Source of the DNA: Medicago truncatula | Lineage: Eukaryota; Streptophyta; Magnoliopsida; Fabales; Fabaceae | Reading direction: 5' to 3' | Assembly (NCBI RefSeq): GCF_003473485.1 | Contig: NC_053046.1 | Coordinates: 8,318,001 to 8,382,000 of the forward strand | Length of the DNA stretch: 64,000 bases | Shown here: one piece after another, positions 41,047 to 52,840 of the stretch | How positions within the stretch are numbered: position 1 is the first letter of the stretch | Layout: each line of letters opens with the position of its first letter | Program-made: the position numbers and the translations under genes | The notes under the pieces: generated by a model | The model's database searches: none | What the model was told of the DNA's origin: nothing | What the model saw: the letters and a program-made list of their open reading frames with translations, nothing else

Positions 41047-44024
41047 ATGGTGGTATCATCCAAACGAAGAAAACTGGTAACGGGTGAAGAAGAAAACGAA
41101 GACAGAATCAGCTACTTACCCGACGGTGTTTTGAACCATATCCTTTCATTCCTCCCTACAAAAACCTCAGTTTCCACCGCTCGACTTTCTAGCCGGTGGC
41201 GCCACCTCTGGCAGCATCTCTCCGTTCTTCACTTCTCCGATGACTCCCATGAGTATGTCGACCAACCAGCGGAGCGTTTCAAGAGTTTCGCTCTTCTAGT
41301 TAACGGTGTCCTGGCTCTCCTACGTAATCCCCGTGCCATTCAGAAGATGAGTCTCAGCTGTGTTCATTCCTTCACGGACGATAAGTTTCGTGAATATTCC
41401 GTAGAGACTTGGGTTCGTGCTGCCATTGGACCCCACCTTCATGAACTCGAGCTTACTCTCTTTTGCGACGAAGATGCTCCCGACTTCAAGCTACCGCAAG
41501 CCCTCTTCTCATGCCCTAATCTAGTTTCACTCAGGCATGCATGCACTCACGCACTTTCATTTTTATACACTACATTTTGGTTTTAAAACATTTTTCTTTG
41601 CTTTTTGTAGTTGTAATGTTGTGTCCTTCAATATTTGTTTGGAATGAAGAACCAGACACAAATACGACATCTACACCAATGATAATTTGAGGAAACAAAT
41701 TAATTAAATGTGATATGTGTGAGTGTTGTGTATTGGACTTCAGACACACCTTTAATCAGAGGTATAGGTGTTACGGTGGTAGTAAAAAAAATCTAGATTT
41801 GAATTGTTAAATCTTACGATTTTGCGCTTATACTTTCCCTCAACAATTATGAGCATAAGCAAAATCTTATTTTGGTGGACACTTATATAATCTATGGATC
41901 TTCGAAACGAACGATTTTACGATCTTGGTCGTGGTGGTGGAACTAGAGAAAACAATTTTGGTTTTGGTTTTATTAAGACTTATGAGTTTGAATTGCATTA
42001 GTGTTATGCAACTATGTTGTAATGTGAGCTATGCTTATGATTTTAAATTGGCTTAATTGCACTTTTGGACCCCTATCTTTTCAAAAGTTGCGGTTATGGA
42101 CCCCTAACTAATTTAAATACAAAACAGCCCCCTATGTTTTGATTCTTTGGCAGTTTTGGACCCCCAAGGCAAAATAAAAATAAAAAATTTGACACGTGGC
42201 ACCTCACTTAGGGTGCCACGTCAGCGTTGACCGAGTCAACATTGGACTGGGGGTTCAAAACTGCCAAAGAATCAAAACATAGGGGGTTGTTTTGTATTTA
42301 AATTAGTTTGGGGTCCATAAGCGCAACTTTTGAAAAGATAGGGGTCCAAAAGTGGAATTAAGCCTTTTAAATTTACACAAGTATTTCAAGTGTGATTTAA
42401 GATGTTTTTGTCTTACTTATGCTATTTTACATGCATACATATGATTTTTTTTTTTTTTGAAGAAGCATAGATATGAACTTATATGCACATATATAATATA
42501 TTTGACATTTATGAGTTTTGTATAATCGTACATTTACGATTTTACTTCCCCCTACTGATCTTGCATAAAATCTAGACCTTGACTACCTTGGTTACGGCGG
42601 TTGGAATTTGTCATTTTAATAGCTAGAACATTTGATTTTATATTAGACCATTTCAATATGGCTACATAAGGATAAGGATTGAAATGAATACTCCACACAC
42701 ATTATAGACCGTTTTAAACATGAACAAATTTTAGGAGACTAAAACAAAACAAGAAAGTCCAAAAGTAAAAACTAGTATATTTGATTTGTTTGGTTTCTGA
42801 ATTGTGATATATAACATTTTCTTGTTTGTTCGTCAGTCTCTCTGGTGCAGTTCATGTAAGCATCCAACACTCCACGGCTGTTAGTTTGCCATCACTAAAG
42901 ATGTTGATGATCGACATTGGTTATGTTGAAGTATCTTCTGTGAATGCACTTCTTGATGGCTGCTCAAGTATAGAAATTCTGGATCTTGGCTTTTCAGCCC
43001 AAAGCTTGGATAAAGTTTGTGTCCCGCCTTCCTTGAAAAGGTTGAAAATCACCATTGAGAATGATGTTGGAGCTTACTTGGAAGTAAATGCGCCGGATCT
43101 TCAATACCTTAACATTACCCAAATCACATTCGGCGAAGGTTTCAGCTTGTACAGCTTGCCCAACGTGGTGGAAGCGTATCTTGATGTCTTTCCCACGTCG
43201 CTTGGTTCCATCGTACCTTTGCACAACCTCTTTGGCGCTCTCTCTGGGGCAAAACATCTCATGTTGAGTCGTTCAACAACCAAGGTTAAGGTTTTTCTTT
43301 AGTCATTTTACGTTTACCTCTTCATTTATAGAGTTAGTACCTAACCAATAATAAATCATTAAGTAACTATATTTCTTATAATCGTGATATATTTATATTT
43401 GTAGATAGATAGATATAGTTTTGTACTAATTACTACTTGATATCGTGTACAAACAGTGGCTGCTAGGTGAACCCCATGAGATGCTTTTTCAAGAATTTCA
43501 ATATTTGATTCGCCTTGAGCTCGTTCTTTCCTGGTTTAACTCAAATTCTCTTCTCCACTTGATTCAGAAATGTCCCTTGCTCCAACCTCTCATAATTCAG
43601 AATGACAAGGTTTCATTTAATCCAAGCTTAATTTGGTCTATTAAACTTTGTTGCTAAATCAGAAGTTGCATCTTATTGAACACTACGCTACTGAATATAC
43701 GACATGATTAATTCATTATTAAGAATATTGCATCTTATTCATGCCCTTTGTTGCTTACAGGAACGGTCGCCAATTTTAGCATGGTCTCCACAGCCAAGTA
43801 TTCCTAATTGTCTTGTATCCCACCTGAGCTTTATTGAATTTAAAGGATTTCGAGGATTTCCAGATGAGGTTTCATTTGTTGAGTATGTTTTGCAAAATGG
43901 ACATGTTTTAAAGACGTTGATTATTGCTGATATTTCCTTGGACCTAAAAAAGAAGTATCTCATTCTCAAGTTAGTATCTGATGTGCCAAGGGCCTCTGCA
44001 ATGTGCCAACTGAAATTTGATTGA
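41047..44024 (+). CDS. F-box/LRR/FBD-type protein
   Basis: Four exons: 41047-41534, 42837-43284, 43457-43609 and 43761-44024, summing to 1353 bp, or 450 aa. Residues 19-58 are an F-box (EDRISYLPDGVLNHILSFLP, then SSRWRHLW), which binds SKP1 in SCF ubiquitin ligases. The middle has the irregular plant LRR pattern (CPNLVSL, VSLPSLKMLMID, CSSIEILDL), and the end has an FBD-like segment (LSFIEFKGF ... VLQNGHVLKTLII). The substrate is unknown; this is a very large, fast-evolving plant family. Exon 1 appears to end at AG followed by GC rather than GT. A MITE lies in intron 1. The frame is open throughout, so it is likely functional. Confidence 0.88.
42050..42364. mobile_element. Mutator-type MITE in intron 1 of the F-box gene
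   Basis: 315 bp with inverted ends GGCTTAATTGCACTTTTGGA and ccaaaagtggaattaagcc, and a perfect 9-bp duplication TTTTAAATT (42041-42049 and 42365-42373). A partial relative lies at about 62955-63121. Confidence 0.88.
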
Positions 44025-45123
44025 ACTGTATCTCCTTACTATATATAAGGTTTGAACTCTCTCCCTCAATCCATTCTCTCTGTCTTACTACTTCATCAAA
44101 TTCAAGATGGCTAACATTGGGTTTAATCTGTAGTAATTAGGGACTGAACTGAATCTTGTTTTTAGCTGCATGCCACCACATTTCAATTATATTGTAGTGG
44201 AATTACATAATATATACCATGCCCTCAAAGTTTCTAAATTTTCTTTGATGTAGTTATTTTCATGCTTACCAAGAGGTGTTAATCGATGAGAAATCTCAAT
44301 CACAAGAGCAGAGAAGCAAAAAAACATAACTGAAATTCCTCTTGATTATTATTGAAATATAAGTAGCAATCTGCTAGTTACATTTGAGAACCTCTTCGAT
44401 TTATAGAGAGTGAATTGGTGAGGTATCAATTCTATCGAAAAGTGAGGCCGGAAGACAGAGGGTGTGTCTGATATGATTGGCCTCGGAGTGGCATGCCTCC
44501 AAAACGACAGGAGACGGCACATCCACCACCATTGGAGGTGGAGGCAACAACAGTATCCACTGCGTTTCTATTAAAAAGACAACATGGTTAAGCTAGGCCA
44601 TTTGGAAACGTTCCATTTATGAGTCGTTCGTGAGATTTGTATGACACCTATGTCGTGCACATTAGCATTTCTCTGTTGCAAATTAACTTGGAGATTTTCT
44701 ATTGTGTGATATTATTGTTATTGCAACTAAAGCTTTGTTTATTTGGGACATCAGTGTTCACTTTTATGGATCATCATCACCTAAACTGATTTGTCCATGA
44801 AGCATCTGTCTTTCTATTATAAACTGATTTGTATTAATGTAAGTTACATCTGTTCGAGTTTCAGAGAAAACTTTCCCTCTTGAAGTACTCAGATCAAGTT
44901 TTCTCTGATGATTTGGCTTTACTACAAAGAGGATATGGGAGCAAAACGTATAATATGTATTTTGCATTTCATCAGGTTCAAAACTCTCTTGTATTTTGAC
45001 AACTACTATTTATTTCCATATTTTTGTATATTAATATCAGGACATGGTAAACAAGGAAAAGTTCTTGAAATTGTGTCTTGTTCTTTTGTGTAGAACAAGA
45101 AAAGTCATCTAAGTATTTGTCTA
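44025..45123. other. Intergenic, 3' flank of the F-box gene
   Basis: No gene can be supported. The first 100-150 bases are probably 3' UTR. Confidence 0.4.
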
Positions 45124-45132
45124 ATTTTCACC

Positions 45133-45533
45133 AGTTTAAATATGTCTTTAGTCCTTGCACTTTCATCAGATTTTGGCATTGGTCCCTACATTTTTTTTTT
45201 TGGAATTGGTCCCTGCACTTTGTAAAAATATTGGTATTGGTCCCTCTGTTAACTTTCTGTTAAAAAAAAACACAACTATTGGTATTGGTCCTGCACTTTG
45301 TAAAAATATTGGAATTGGTCCTTGCACTTTGTAAAAATATTGATATTGGTGTCACGTGGCGTGAAATGATTGGGCCACGTGGCACTCCGTTGGTTTTGTG
45401 TTTTTTTTTTTTTAACAGAGGGACCAATACCAATATTTTTACAAAGTGCAGGGACCAATGCCAAACAAAAAAAAGTGCAGGAACCAATGCCAAAATCTGA
45501 TGAAAGTGCAGGGACCAATGACACATTTAAACC
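45133..45533. mobile_element. Mutator-type MITE with internal repeats
   Basis: 401 bp with inverted ends (agtttaaatatgtctttagt / acacatttaaacc) and a perfect 9-bp duplication ATTTTCACC (45124-45132 and 45534-45542). The interior repeats 'ggtccctgcactttgtaaaa' several times in both orientations. Confidence 0.87.
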
Positions 45534-45542
45534 ATTTTCACC

Positions 45543-46655
45543 TTAAAATATAGATTTTTCAATCACTTGCTTATAGTGCCAAAATCTCAGTATATGTAGC
45601 CAAGCTAAGCAATTTCAACTTTGTTTAGATAACTTAGGTATGTGGTGTAGCAAATATTCAGATATCCATATGGATAGGAATATGATAAAGCTTACTCAGA
45701 TATATGTATATTGTACAATATGACCATTTCTAAGATCTAAAACCTGTATGCATAATATGTCGAAATTTGGCTTCACATGTGCTTAATATTCAACTATTGA
45801 CTTCAAATTTTAGACAGGTTTTGGTTGTACATTTCATATCATCTTATGCACAAATACAATCTCTCTTTCTATGACAAACAAATGTTGGTTGGTATAGCTA
45901 TATGCTTAGAACTTTGCATTCCTTGGAAGGTCACTGTTTAGGAGGCAAATGTTTATCAAGGATTTCAACTAAGACCAAAGTTATCAAAATTTGTAATTTT
46001 ATAAACTTCATTAGTTCAAAGCTATATAAGGTTGATGCAAACCAATGATTCCTTGGTCACATATAGATTCAACTATTGAGTAATTCTTCCTTGGTCACAT
46101 ACAAATAAAAAATATTTGGGCAACACACATAGATTAGAAAAAGTAAAAGATAAAATGAAAAAAATAATAAAAAATGATGCGACTTATTTATTTATTTTTT
46201 ATTTTATTTTTTTCCATTTATGAATGCTTGCCTAAATATTTTTGATATGTGTTTGTGACCAAAAATGACTTGCTCTCAATTGTTTATAGAATCTAGCTTA
46301 CATTCTCAAATTTGTACCTTTGAACTCACATAACCTCCATCCTAATGTAAACAGATGTAGTTCAATAAATTTTTCATGTGCAAACAGTTTATTCCTAATA
46401 GGAATTTTCTTTTTACCAATGTAATTTTTTTATACGGTTTTATTATTTAGGTGTATATGTCTCTGAGGATATTTTTATCTTTCATGCCTCTCGCCATTAT
46501 TCTTATCTCAAATGAGGTTTGATAGTATTGTTCCTTTATTTGGTAATCAGTGATATTTCTATGCAATAATTTTTATTTTCAGGAAAAAAAATTCTTTTGT
46601 TGATGGAGTTTTAATATTGAAAAATTAACAAACAATTTTTAGGTTAAAAGTGACT
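45543..46655. other. Intergenic
   Basis: No gene. A small possible MITE spans about 46091-46262: ttggtcacatacaaataaaa at the left is partly inverted at the right (gatatgtgtttgtgaccaa); no target duplication is visible. Confidence 0.4.
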
Positions 46656-47677
46656 TCTACTTTACTATATAGGACAATCTTTGTCCCTTTTATTGACCAT
46701 TTTACCCTTATTAGGGGTATTTCAGTAAATTGGTAATTGGAGAATGTTATATTATATATACAGAAATTTTTCCCCTTCTCTCTCTAAACCTCATAATTTT
46801 TTTCCCTTCTCTTTCTAAAAACCCATCGTCCCCCCCCCCCTCTCACTATTCACCATCTTCTCCAAATGTTTCTCCCTTTTCACTCAAAATTACCAACATG
46901 CAAGGCTACAGTCATGACTTAATTGTTATCTCATACTTCCAGCAAGCTCCATTTTCCTCATTTGTTCCCTCTAGGGCGCAGCTTTTCTCTATTCTGCTCT
47001 TGGGGTTTATTTCAGAAATTGGATCTAGAATCTCATGCATGTGGTTTCTGGTGTTGATTTTGGAACTGTTTGTGTGTTGTGTTGGTGACCAGAACCAATT
47101 AATTGGAGGATGGTACAAAGTAGAGGTTTGACTGTTAAGGGAGGTAAGGGATTAGGAAAGGTACTTGCTTATTCATTTTCTTCTTCCATTTTCTTGATTA
47201 TCAATGGTGACTTTTTTACTTTTTTTGGATTTGGGTTGTTGTTTGGTTTTGTCCAGGAAAATTGATGTAGGGATTTCGTCCAATTCAACTTCTGATGAAT
47301 TGATTGGTGAAAATATAGAATGTCAGGTATGTGGCCTTTTTAATTAATTTTTCTGAAGTTTAAATTTTATATCTGGTTTGGAATTATTTATTGAATTTGA
47401 TGATGAGTTTCCTCTATTTTGGTGATTGATGAATTTTTATTTTTCTGTGAAAAAAAAATGATTTTGAAGTGTCTGTTTGATTATTTGTGGAAATTTTTTT
47501 ATGCGGGTCAGAATTATTTGTTGAATTGAATAATGGGTTTCTTCTGTTTTAGTGATTGGTGATTTTTTTTTGTTATGAAAAATTCAGTTGTTTTGATGAT
47601 TTTGGTGTTTTTATGAAAATTTTAGTTGATTGATGATTTTGATTTTTGATTTTTGATTTTTTTGTTGAAAACTTCAG

Positions 47678-47806
47678 TTGATTGACCCTGCTGATAGGAC
47701 AGTAGATAGAGACTTATCACTCATTCAAGAATTGGGTTTGAAGTTTGTGTATGCTATAAATACACATGTACATGCTGATCATGTTACTGGAACTGGCCTC
47801 ATCAAG
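47678..47806 (+). pseudogene. ETHE1: ETHE1-like persulfide dioxygenase, single captured exon
   Basis: An in-frame exon of 43 codons with clean borders (acttcag|TTGATT ... ATCAAG|gtatta). It encodes [12 protein letters not shown] and [11 protein letters not shown], the first metal-binding motif (HxHxDH) of the metallo-beta-lactamase fold of mitochondrial sulfur dioxygenase ETHE1 (At1g53580 type). None of the other ETHE1 exons, with the remaining metal ligands, are found nearby. An isolated exon cannot make an enzyme, so it is a fragment carried in the putative Helitron. Confidence 0.8.
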
Positions 47807-49540
47807 GTATTAGTATGCACCTGATGGTAAATTGTGAAATGAAGTTGTCGTGATAGGTGCTTTTGTATATACAAAAACAGCTTCACAGAAATTGCGAAAA
47901 ATCTTAATTTTATCAAAATACATACCTTGATGATTACATTGGTCGTTAAGTTGTCATAATAGGTGTTAAAAATAGCTTATATTGTGAAAAAACTTAAATT
48001 GTGTATGCTATAAGCTATTTTGATGACATTGGCTAGGATAGGTCCTTCAATTTCTACAGAAGAATGTTGATGAAGCTTTGGGTATGTATGAGGTACTAAT
48101 CAATGAAGATTCAACATTGAAGATGATGTATGTATGAATAAGGATGAAAATTTCTGGAAAATGGCTTTTGAATTAGATGGAAAATGGCATCTCTGTATGT
48201 ATTTTTGCTTATAACTGAGTTTAGAGGGAGTAGTTAGGAAATAATATGCATGATCGTATGATGTGTGATATAAGGTGTGGATACATATTGGCTGTTCATG
48301 AAGAGTTTAGAATGAGAATTTTAAGTCTTTTTTATACGCAACATGCCTAAAAAGTTCATCAAATTAGTATGCCAAATTAGTGTTTTATTTTATATACCAT
48401 GCAAAATATATTATATAAGTTTTATTCATGGCCCCCCATTTCTGCCGCCATTGCACACACATATTTATCGGGAACATATGCATAGGCACTATCATTGGAT
48501 AAGCATGAAAGTGTGGAGAAGTATATGATTCCATTCCATTGTTGAGTTCAAAAGTAGATGTATAATTGTATTCCCATATGTGCAAAGAGTGCATGTACTT
48601 GAACGTGACACTCTTTGCTTATCTTGGTTACAACTATTTTATGAGTTATTGGGGAGATTTATCTGCATGTTGTATTCAATTTGAGAAAGATTTAAAGCAT
48701 TAGGCTCTTTGATCCAATCCAATTATGTGGTCACAATAATAACATGAAGGTCTCTATCAAAATACGTATTTATGCCGGTTAATTTGCCATCTTATGGTTA
48801 TAGTTGGAATCTCAATCTGAACCTTTACCATCAGATTAATTGGTGTCCTTATATATCAAGTCATTCATGATCTTACTTTGGTTAAGAGTTCCTAAACGTT
48901 TGGGAAATACACTAAAGAGCATTTGGTTCTTTTCTCTATATAGTCATAGTCACAGTGACTCATTGAGAACAAAACAGTACTCTCCTTTAACTTTCAAAAT
49001 ATGCTGCGCTTTGAAGCTTTTTGCTAAAAATGGAACATTCTTTGTATAGAACCAATTGTTGATATAATCATGTTCAGTTTCTGTCATTATTGAGTGAAAT
49101 TTTCGATTTTGGCAGAAATGAAAGTCAGTTTTGAATTACCTTTGATTATCAGAGGTGGTTCTTGCAGTGTAAGCACTAACTCTTCGTACGGCAATCACAA
49201 ATAGTTTATTTTCTTTGAATAAATTTTTCAGTATGTCACTGCACCATATGGTAATGTTTTATTTGTCTATAATTGATTGATGTTTGAAGCATACACTTCA
49301 ATCCAACTTTTAAACCTTTACCTACTGATGAAAACTAAACGTAGAACACACATTATAATGAAAGTGGTTTGGTTTTCTATGTGGAACTAGAAATGTAAAG
49401 TTTTATTAATGGAAAGACTAAGGTGGTATTTTGTTTTCATTATGACATTATAATATAACATACAAATCTTGGGTACTTGGTGCATAGATACACCAACCAT
49501 TAAGTTGGCAATGTTCTCCAACTCTCTTCCACAACTGCAG

Positions 49541-49699
49541 GTCTCTGTAGAATATGGGTTATATGAAATGATGAGCTGGAGGGCAATTAGGCTTGAGGTG
49601 GCTCCTAAAAATGAAAATTGGGGTTTCAATATATCAGAGCGTGAGGCCATGCTTTCTGCAGGGACAGTGGATAAAAATGTAGAAAGGGTCTATAAAGAG
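49541..49699 (+). pseudogene. Unidentified captured exon
   Basis: A 53-codon open exon (GTCTCTGTAGAATATGGG ... AAAGAG) with an acceptor (ctgcag) and donor (gtataa) and protein-like composition (VEYGLYEMMSWRAI, NWGFNISEREAML). I do not recognise the family. Since neighbouring pieces derive from unrelated genes, it is most likely another Helitron-borne fragment. Confidence 0.4.
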
Positions 49700-51047
49700 G
49701 TATAATGGATTCTTTTTCATTTTCAATTGCAAAATATTTTTGGCACTTGACAATTATATAATATGATCATTACTTTTTGTGTTTGTGGTTCTGTTTTTTA
49801 TTTGAGACCCATTTTAACTGATGTGAAAAAAAAATTGTCAGGAATTTATTTGAGACACAATAAGAATGTTCAAATAAGATGAGGATGTTACTTTCTGACA
49901 GTATTGTATGAGCCCAAACTCTAGAAAAGGATAGGTCAAATAAGATGAGGAGTTACTTTCACAATCCTTAAGATTCATAATATTCTCTATGTTTTAGCTT
50001 CAATTTTTTTCTATTTCATTTATTTATAATATGGCTTCTTCCAAGAAATCTGAATTGGAGCTCTTTCAATCTAGCTATGAACCTATTGTTTCCGTTATTG
50101 AGACCACCAGAATGATCACATTAAGGATTTCAGAAAAGGTGATTATATCATGCTTGCAAAAATAGGATATTAATTTAAATCATGCACACTTTAACTTTCC
50201 GTGAAAGAAAAGATAATCAAGCTTGATTCCTTAAATTATAAATACTCTTGGAGGAAATTCCAGTGCAAATAGCAGAGAATCATGTGCTTAAATTTTTACA
50301 TGGAAACTCATACATGAATGCATATAAAATTTGTAGTCAAACAAACTGTTATATGAACAGGTTAATTGGTTTTCTTTTTGTTTTTTTATTTTTATTTCAT
50401 TAAGTTATCAATCTGCCATCACAATGATTGTGCTATCTATTTTGAATACAGCTATGTTTCACAAAATTGTTTGCTTCTTGTCTGTTTTTCATATCCATTT
50501 GTTAAGTATGCAGTGGATTAGCAAGTGTTAAACATAAACCGGCACTAAGCACTGAAACTAACATGTGATATGACTCACTGTCATTAGGAAAAGAAAAGGA
50601 TGGATGTCAACTGCTTGCAGAATCACTCGATACAGAGTGCTTATCATGTTGCACAAAGGTTTTTATGCCTGAAATATTCCAATCAAGTCGGGAATACGAT
50701 TCGGCCAGCTTTGATGAATCTTAAGGAGTACTGCATCAAGCAAAAGCTTTAAAAATGGCCTAAAGGACAATCTTTTCTTTGGGCTGATTCTTTTCAGCAT
50801 ATGCAACTGTCATTACTCATCAAATTGTTTAATTTTGTGAACAAATTGCAGGTGTTGCTGTTTGAAATTTATAAGCCTGAAATTTATTGTGGTGGTCTTT
50901 GAGAGGACAGATACAAAAGATGTAAGCCTGATTTTTGTTTAGTTAGTTTGAAATCAAAATCTGTGTCTTAGTATTGAGTTCGATTCTTAATGATAAAAAA
51001 AAAGTCAATTTTAGTCCTCTGAATTGATCATAAAACATGTTTTGCAG

Positions 51048-51485
51048 GAAAGTATGTACCAGAGCTTGCTGAACTTATCATTGATAGAAACAATAACCCT
51101 TCCCTTCATATTGATCTCAAGGGCATTTTGGTATGTTCCTACATGATTTAAAATCTAGCTTTAAGTTCTAGATAAATATCAAAGTATAAAGAATCTTAAT
51201 TTAAAATAAATATGAAAGAGAAAAAATAATGCTTTTATTTTTTGGGCAGCTGGGAAACCCTGAAACTTATGCTGAAGATTAGTTAGGAATGGTTGATTAT
51301 GCTTGGAGTCATGCAGTGATATATGATGAAACCTATAAAACAATCCGAAGAAGCTGTGACTTTAACAGTAGTGATTCATGGAAAAATGAAGAATGTACTA
51401 ACGGTGTGGATGAAGTGCTCAAACAGTACAATGAAATTGATATCTACAGCCTGTATACCTCTGTCTGCTTTGCTACCTTCATTTT
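51048..51485 (+). pseudogene. Serine carboxypeptidase-like (SCPL) fragment, two exons
   Basis: The first piece (51048-51130) reads GKYVPELAELIIDRNNNPSL, then HIDLKGIL; after an intron, 51250 onward reads LGNPETYAED-stop-LGMVDYAWSHAV, then YNEIDIYSLYTSVCFA. This is the region after the catalytic Ser of S10 carboxypeptidases of the SCPL26-35 type. A TAG at 51280-51282 replaces what is usually Trp, and neither the rest of the protein nor the catalytic triad is present. It is a dead fragment inside the putative Helitron. Confidence 0.85.
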
Positions 51486-52475
51486 CAAACTAATGTTTGT
51501 ACCACTTTTAATTGTACAAAAGGTAGAAAAAAAAGGTCAAGAAAACAAAAGAGCTATCATTTTACTACATAGAACTGACACTTATTAGTTGTTGATTTTT
51601 GCAGCTTTATTCCTGATTAATTTTTTAGGAATTTTATTGTTTTACTATATTGAAAAATTAATCATGAAGACTTTTTTAAGAGTTATATTATATTAATTTC
51701 TTCAAAAAAAAAAAAGGGTTATATTTTATTAGTGTGAATTATGTTTGGTATGCTGTTGTAAGAATTAGAACTATAAAGATATGGTGATCAAAATAAGACA
51801 TGCTCTTTTTGTACAACAAAGTTTTATAATGCTTTGTCAAATCTTTTAGTCCCTACAAAATAAAATCATATTTTTTAGTTCCTGTGATATTTTCCTTAAG
51901 CATTTTAGGGATCAAAATTGTTGATGGAAATTTTTGACAATGACTAAAAGTGCTCATGGAAAATTTTTTAGGACTAAAAATGCTGATAAAATTTTCTAAT
52001 ATATAGATAGGAATTGTGCAGTTTGCTTGCTTTTCTCATTTATGAAGTTTGCATTTTCCGTAAACTTGATCATCCGTATGCAATATAGTAACATGAAAGA
52101 GACTTCTTTTACAAATAGCATAGATGGGAAGAGATCAAATGCAGCCATATATGTGTGTTCCATATCTCATACTTGATAATCGTGTACAGTTATGCAAGTT
52201 AAATTTTAATATCAGAATGAAACAAAATTGTATACCGCATCTTCAAATACTATTTAAAAGGAAAGAAGTCTTTGTAGCAATATTTTATAAGCGGTGGCTG
52301 ATTTTGCTTATTTTTCCTTTGGAACAATTTTTTTTACAAGATACGTTATTCAACCCGTACGAAGCACGGGTTTATAACTAGTTATTATACAAAAATGGTG
52401 TAAACTCGGTAGTAAAAGCTTGACTTAGTAACGTTGAGGGATGGTTCAAATCACATCTAGAACATTTGTAAAATA

Positions 52476-52524
52476 GATATTATTGCCACCTTTTTTTTCG
52501 AACAAGGATATTATTGCCACCTTT
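52476..52524. repeat. Micro-insertion with 18-bp duplication
   Basis: GATATTATTGCCACCTTT at 52476-52493 and 52507-52524 brackets tttttcgaacaag. On the minus strand the filler reads cttgttcg plus poly(A), very like the terminus of the LINE at 2941-2960 (tttgttc plus poly(A)). Confidence 0.65.
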
Positions 52525-52756
52525 ACTATTAAATGGTTTCCCTTTTCCCATTTTCTTCTTCTAAGAAACATAGAAAAATACAAATTATCAAGCAACTTTA
52601 ACTTTGTATATTACTAAAGCTCTTTTCATTTTTATTTTGGTATGTATAGGAAGTAGCAAGCATAAATTTAATTAAATAAAAATAATGAAATCATTCTTGT
52701 AATTTTTTTTTTTAAATAAAGAAATCATGGTGTAAAGTGATAGATATAATGGCAGT

Positions 52757-52840
52757 CCTCGTGAGTTTAACTCAGTTGGCATGGACAATGCATAATATAT
52801 GCAAAGTCTAGGGTTCGAATCTCGGCCACCACAAAAAAAA
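52757..52840 (+). repeat. tRNA-derived SINE head, second copy
   Basis: TTTAACTCAGTTGG around 52766-52779 (A box), gggttcgaatc at 52811-52821 (B box), then ctcggccaccac and an A tract. Same family as 16852-16934. It lies just beyond the Helitron 3' end. Confidence 0.6.

Larger units (their letters stand above)
46656..52381 (+). mobile_element. Probable non-autonomous Helitron with captured gene fragments
   Basis: The 3' end is diagnostic: a 7-bp-stem hairpin AACCCGT (52352-52358) / ACGGGTT (52366-52372), then 9 nt ending CTAG, then T. The proposed 5' end TCTACTTTACTATATAGG at 46656 matches plant Helitron starts (TC plus CTACTATATA-like), although the base before it is T instead of the expected A. 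Inside are exon-like pieces from unrelated genes in the same orientation as the hairpin end: an ETHE1-like exon (47678-47806), an unidentified exon (49541-49699) and serine carboxypeptidase-like exons (51048-51130 and 51250-51485). No Rep/helicase is seen. Confidence 0.7.

Noticed and set aside
46730-47131. 133-codon ORF at the start of the Helitron
   Set aside because: Contains a poly(C) run and leader-like pyrimidine tracts; at most a captured 5' leader, not a protein I can support.
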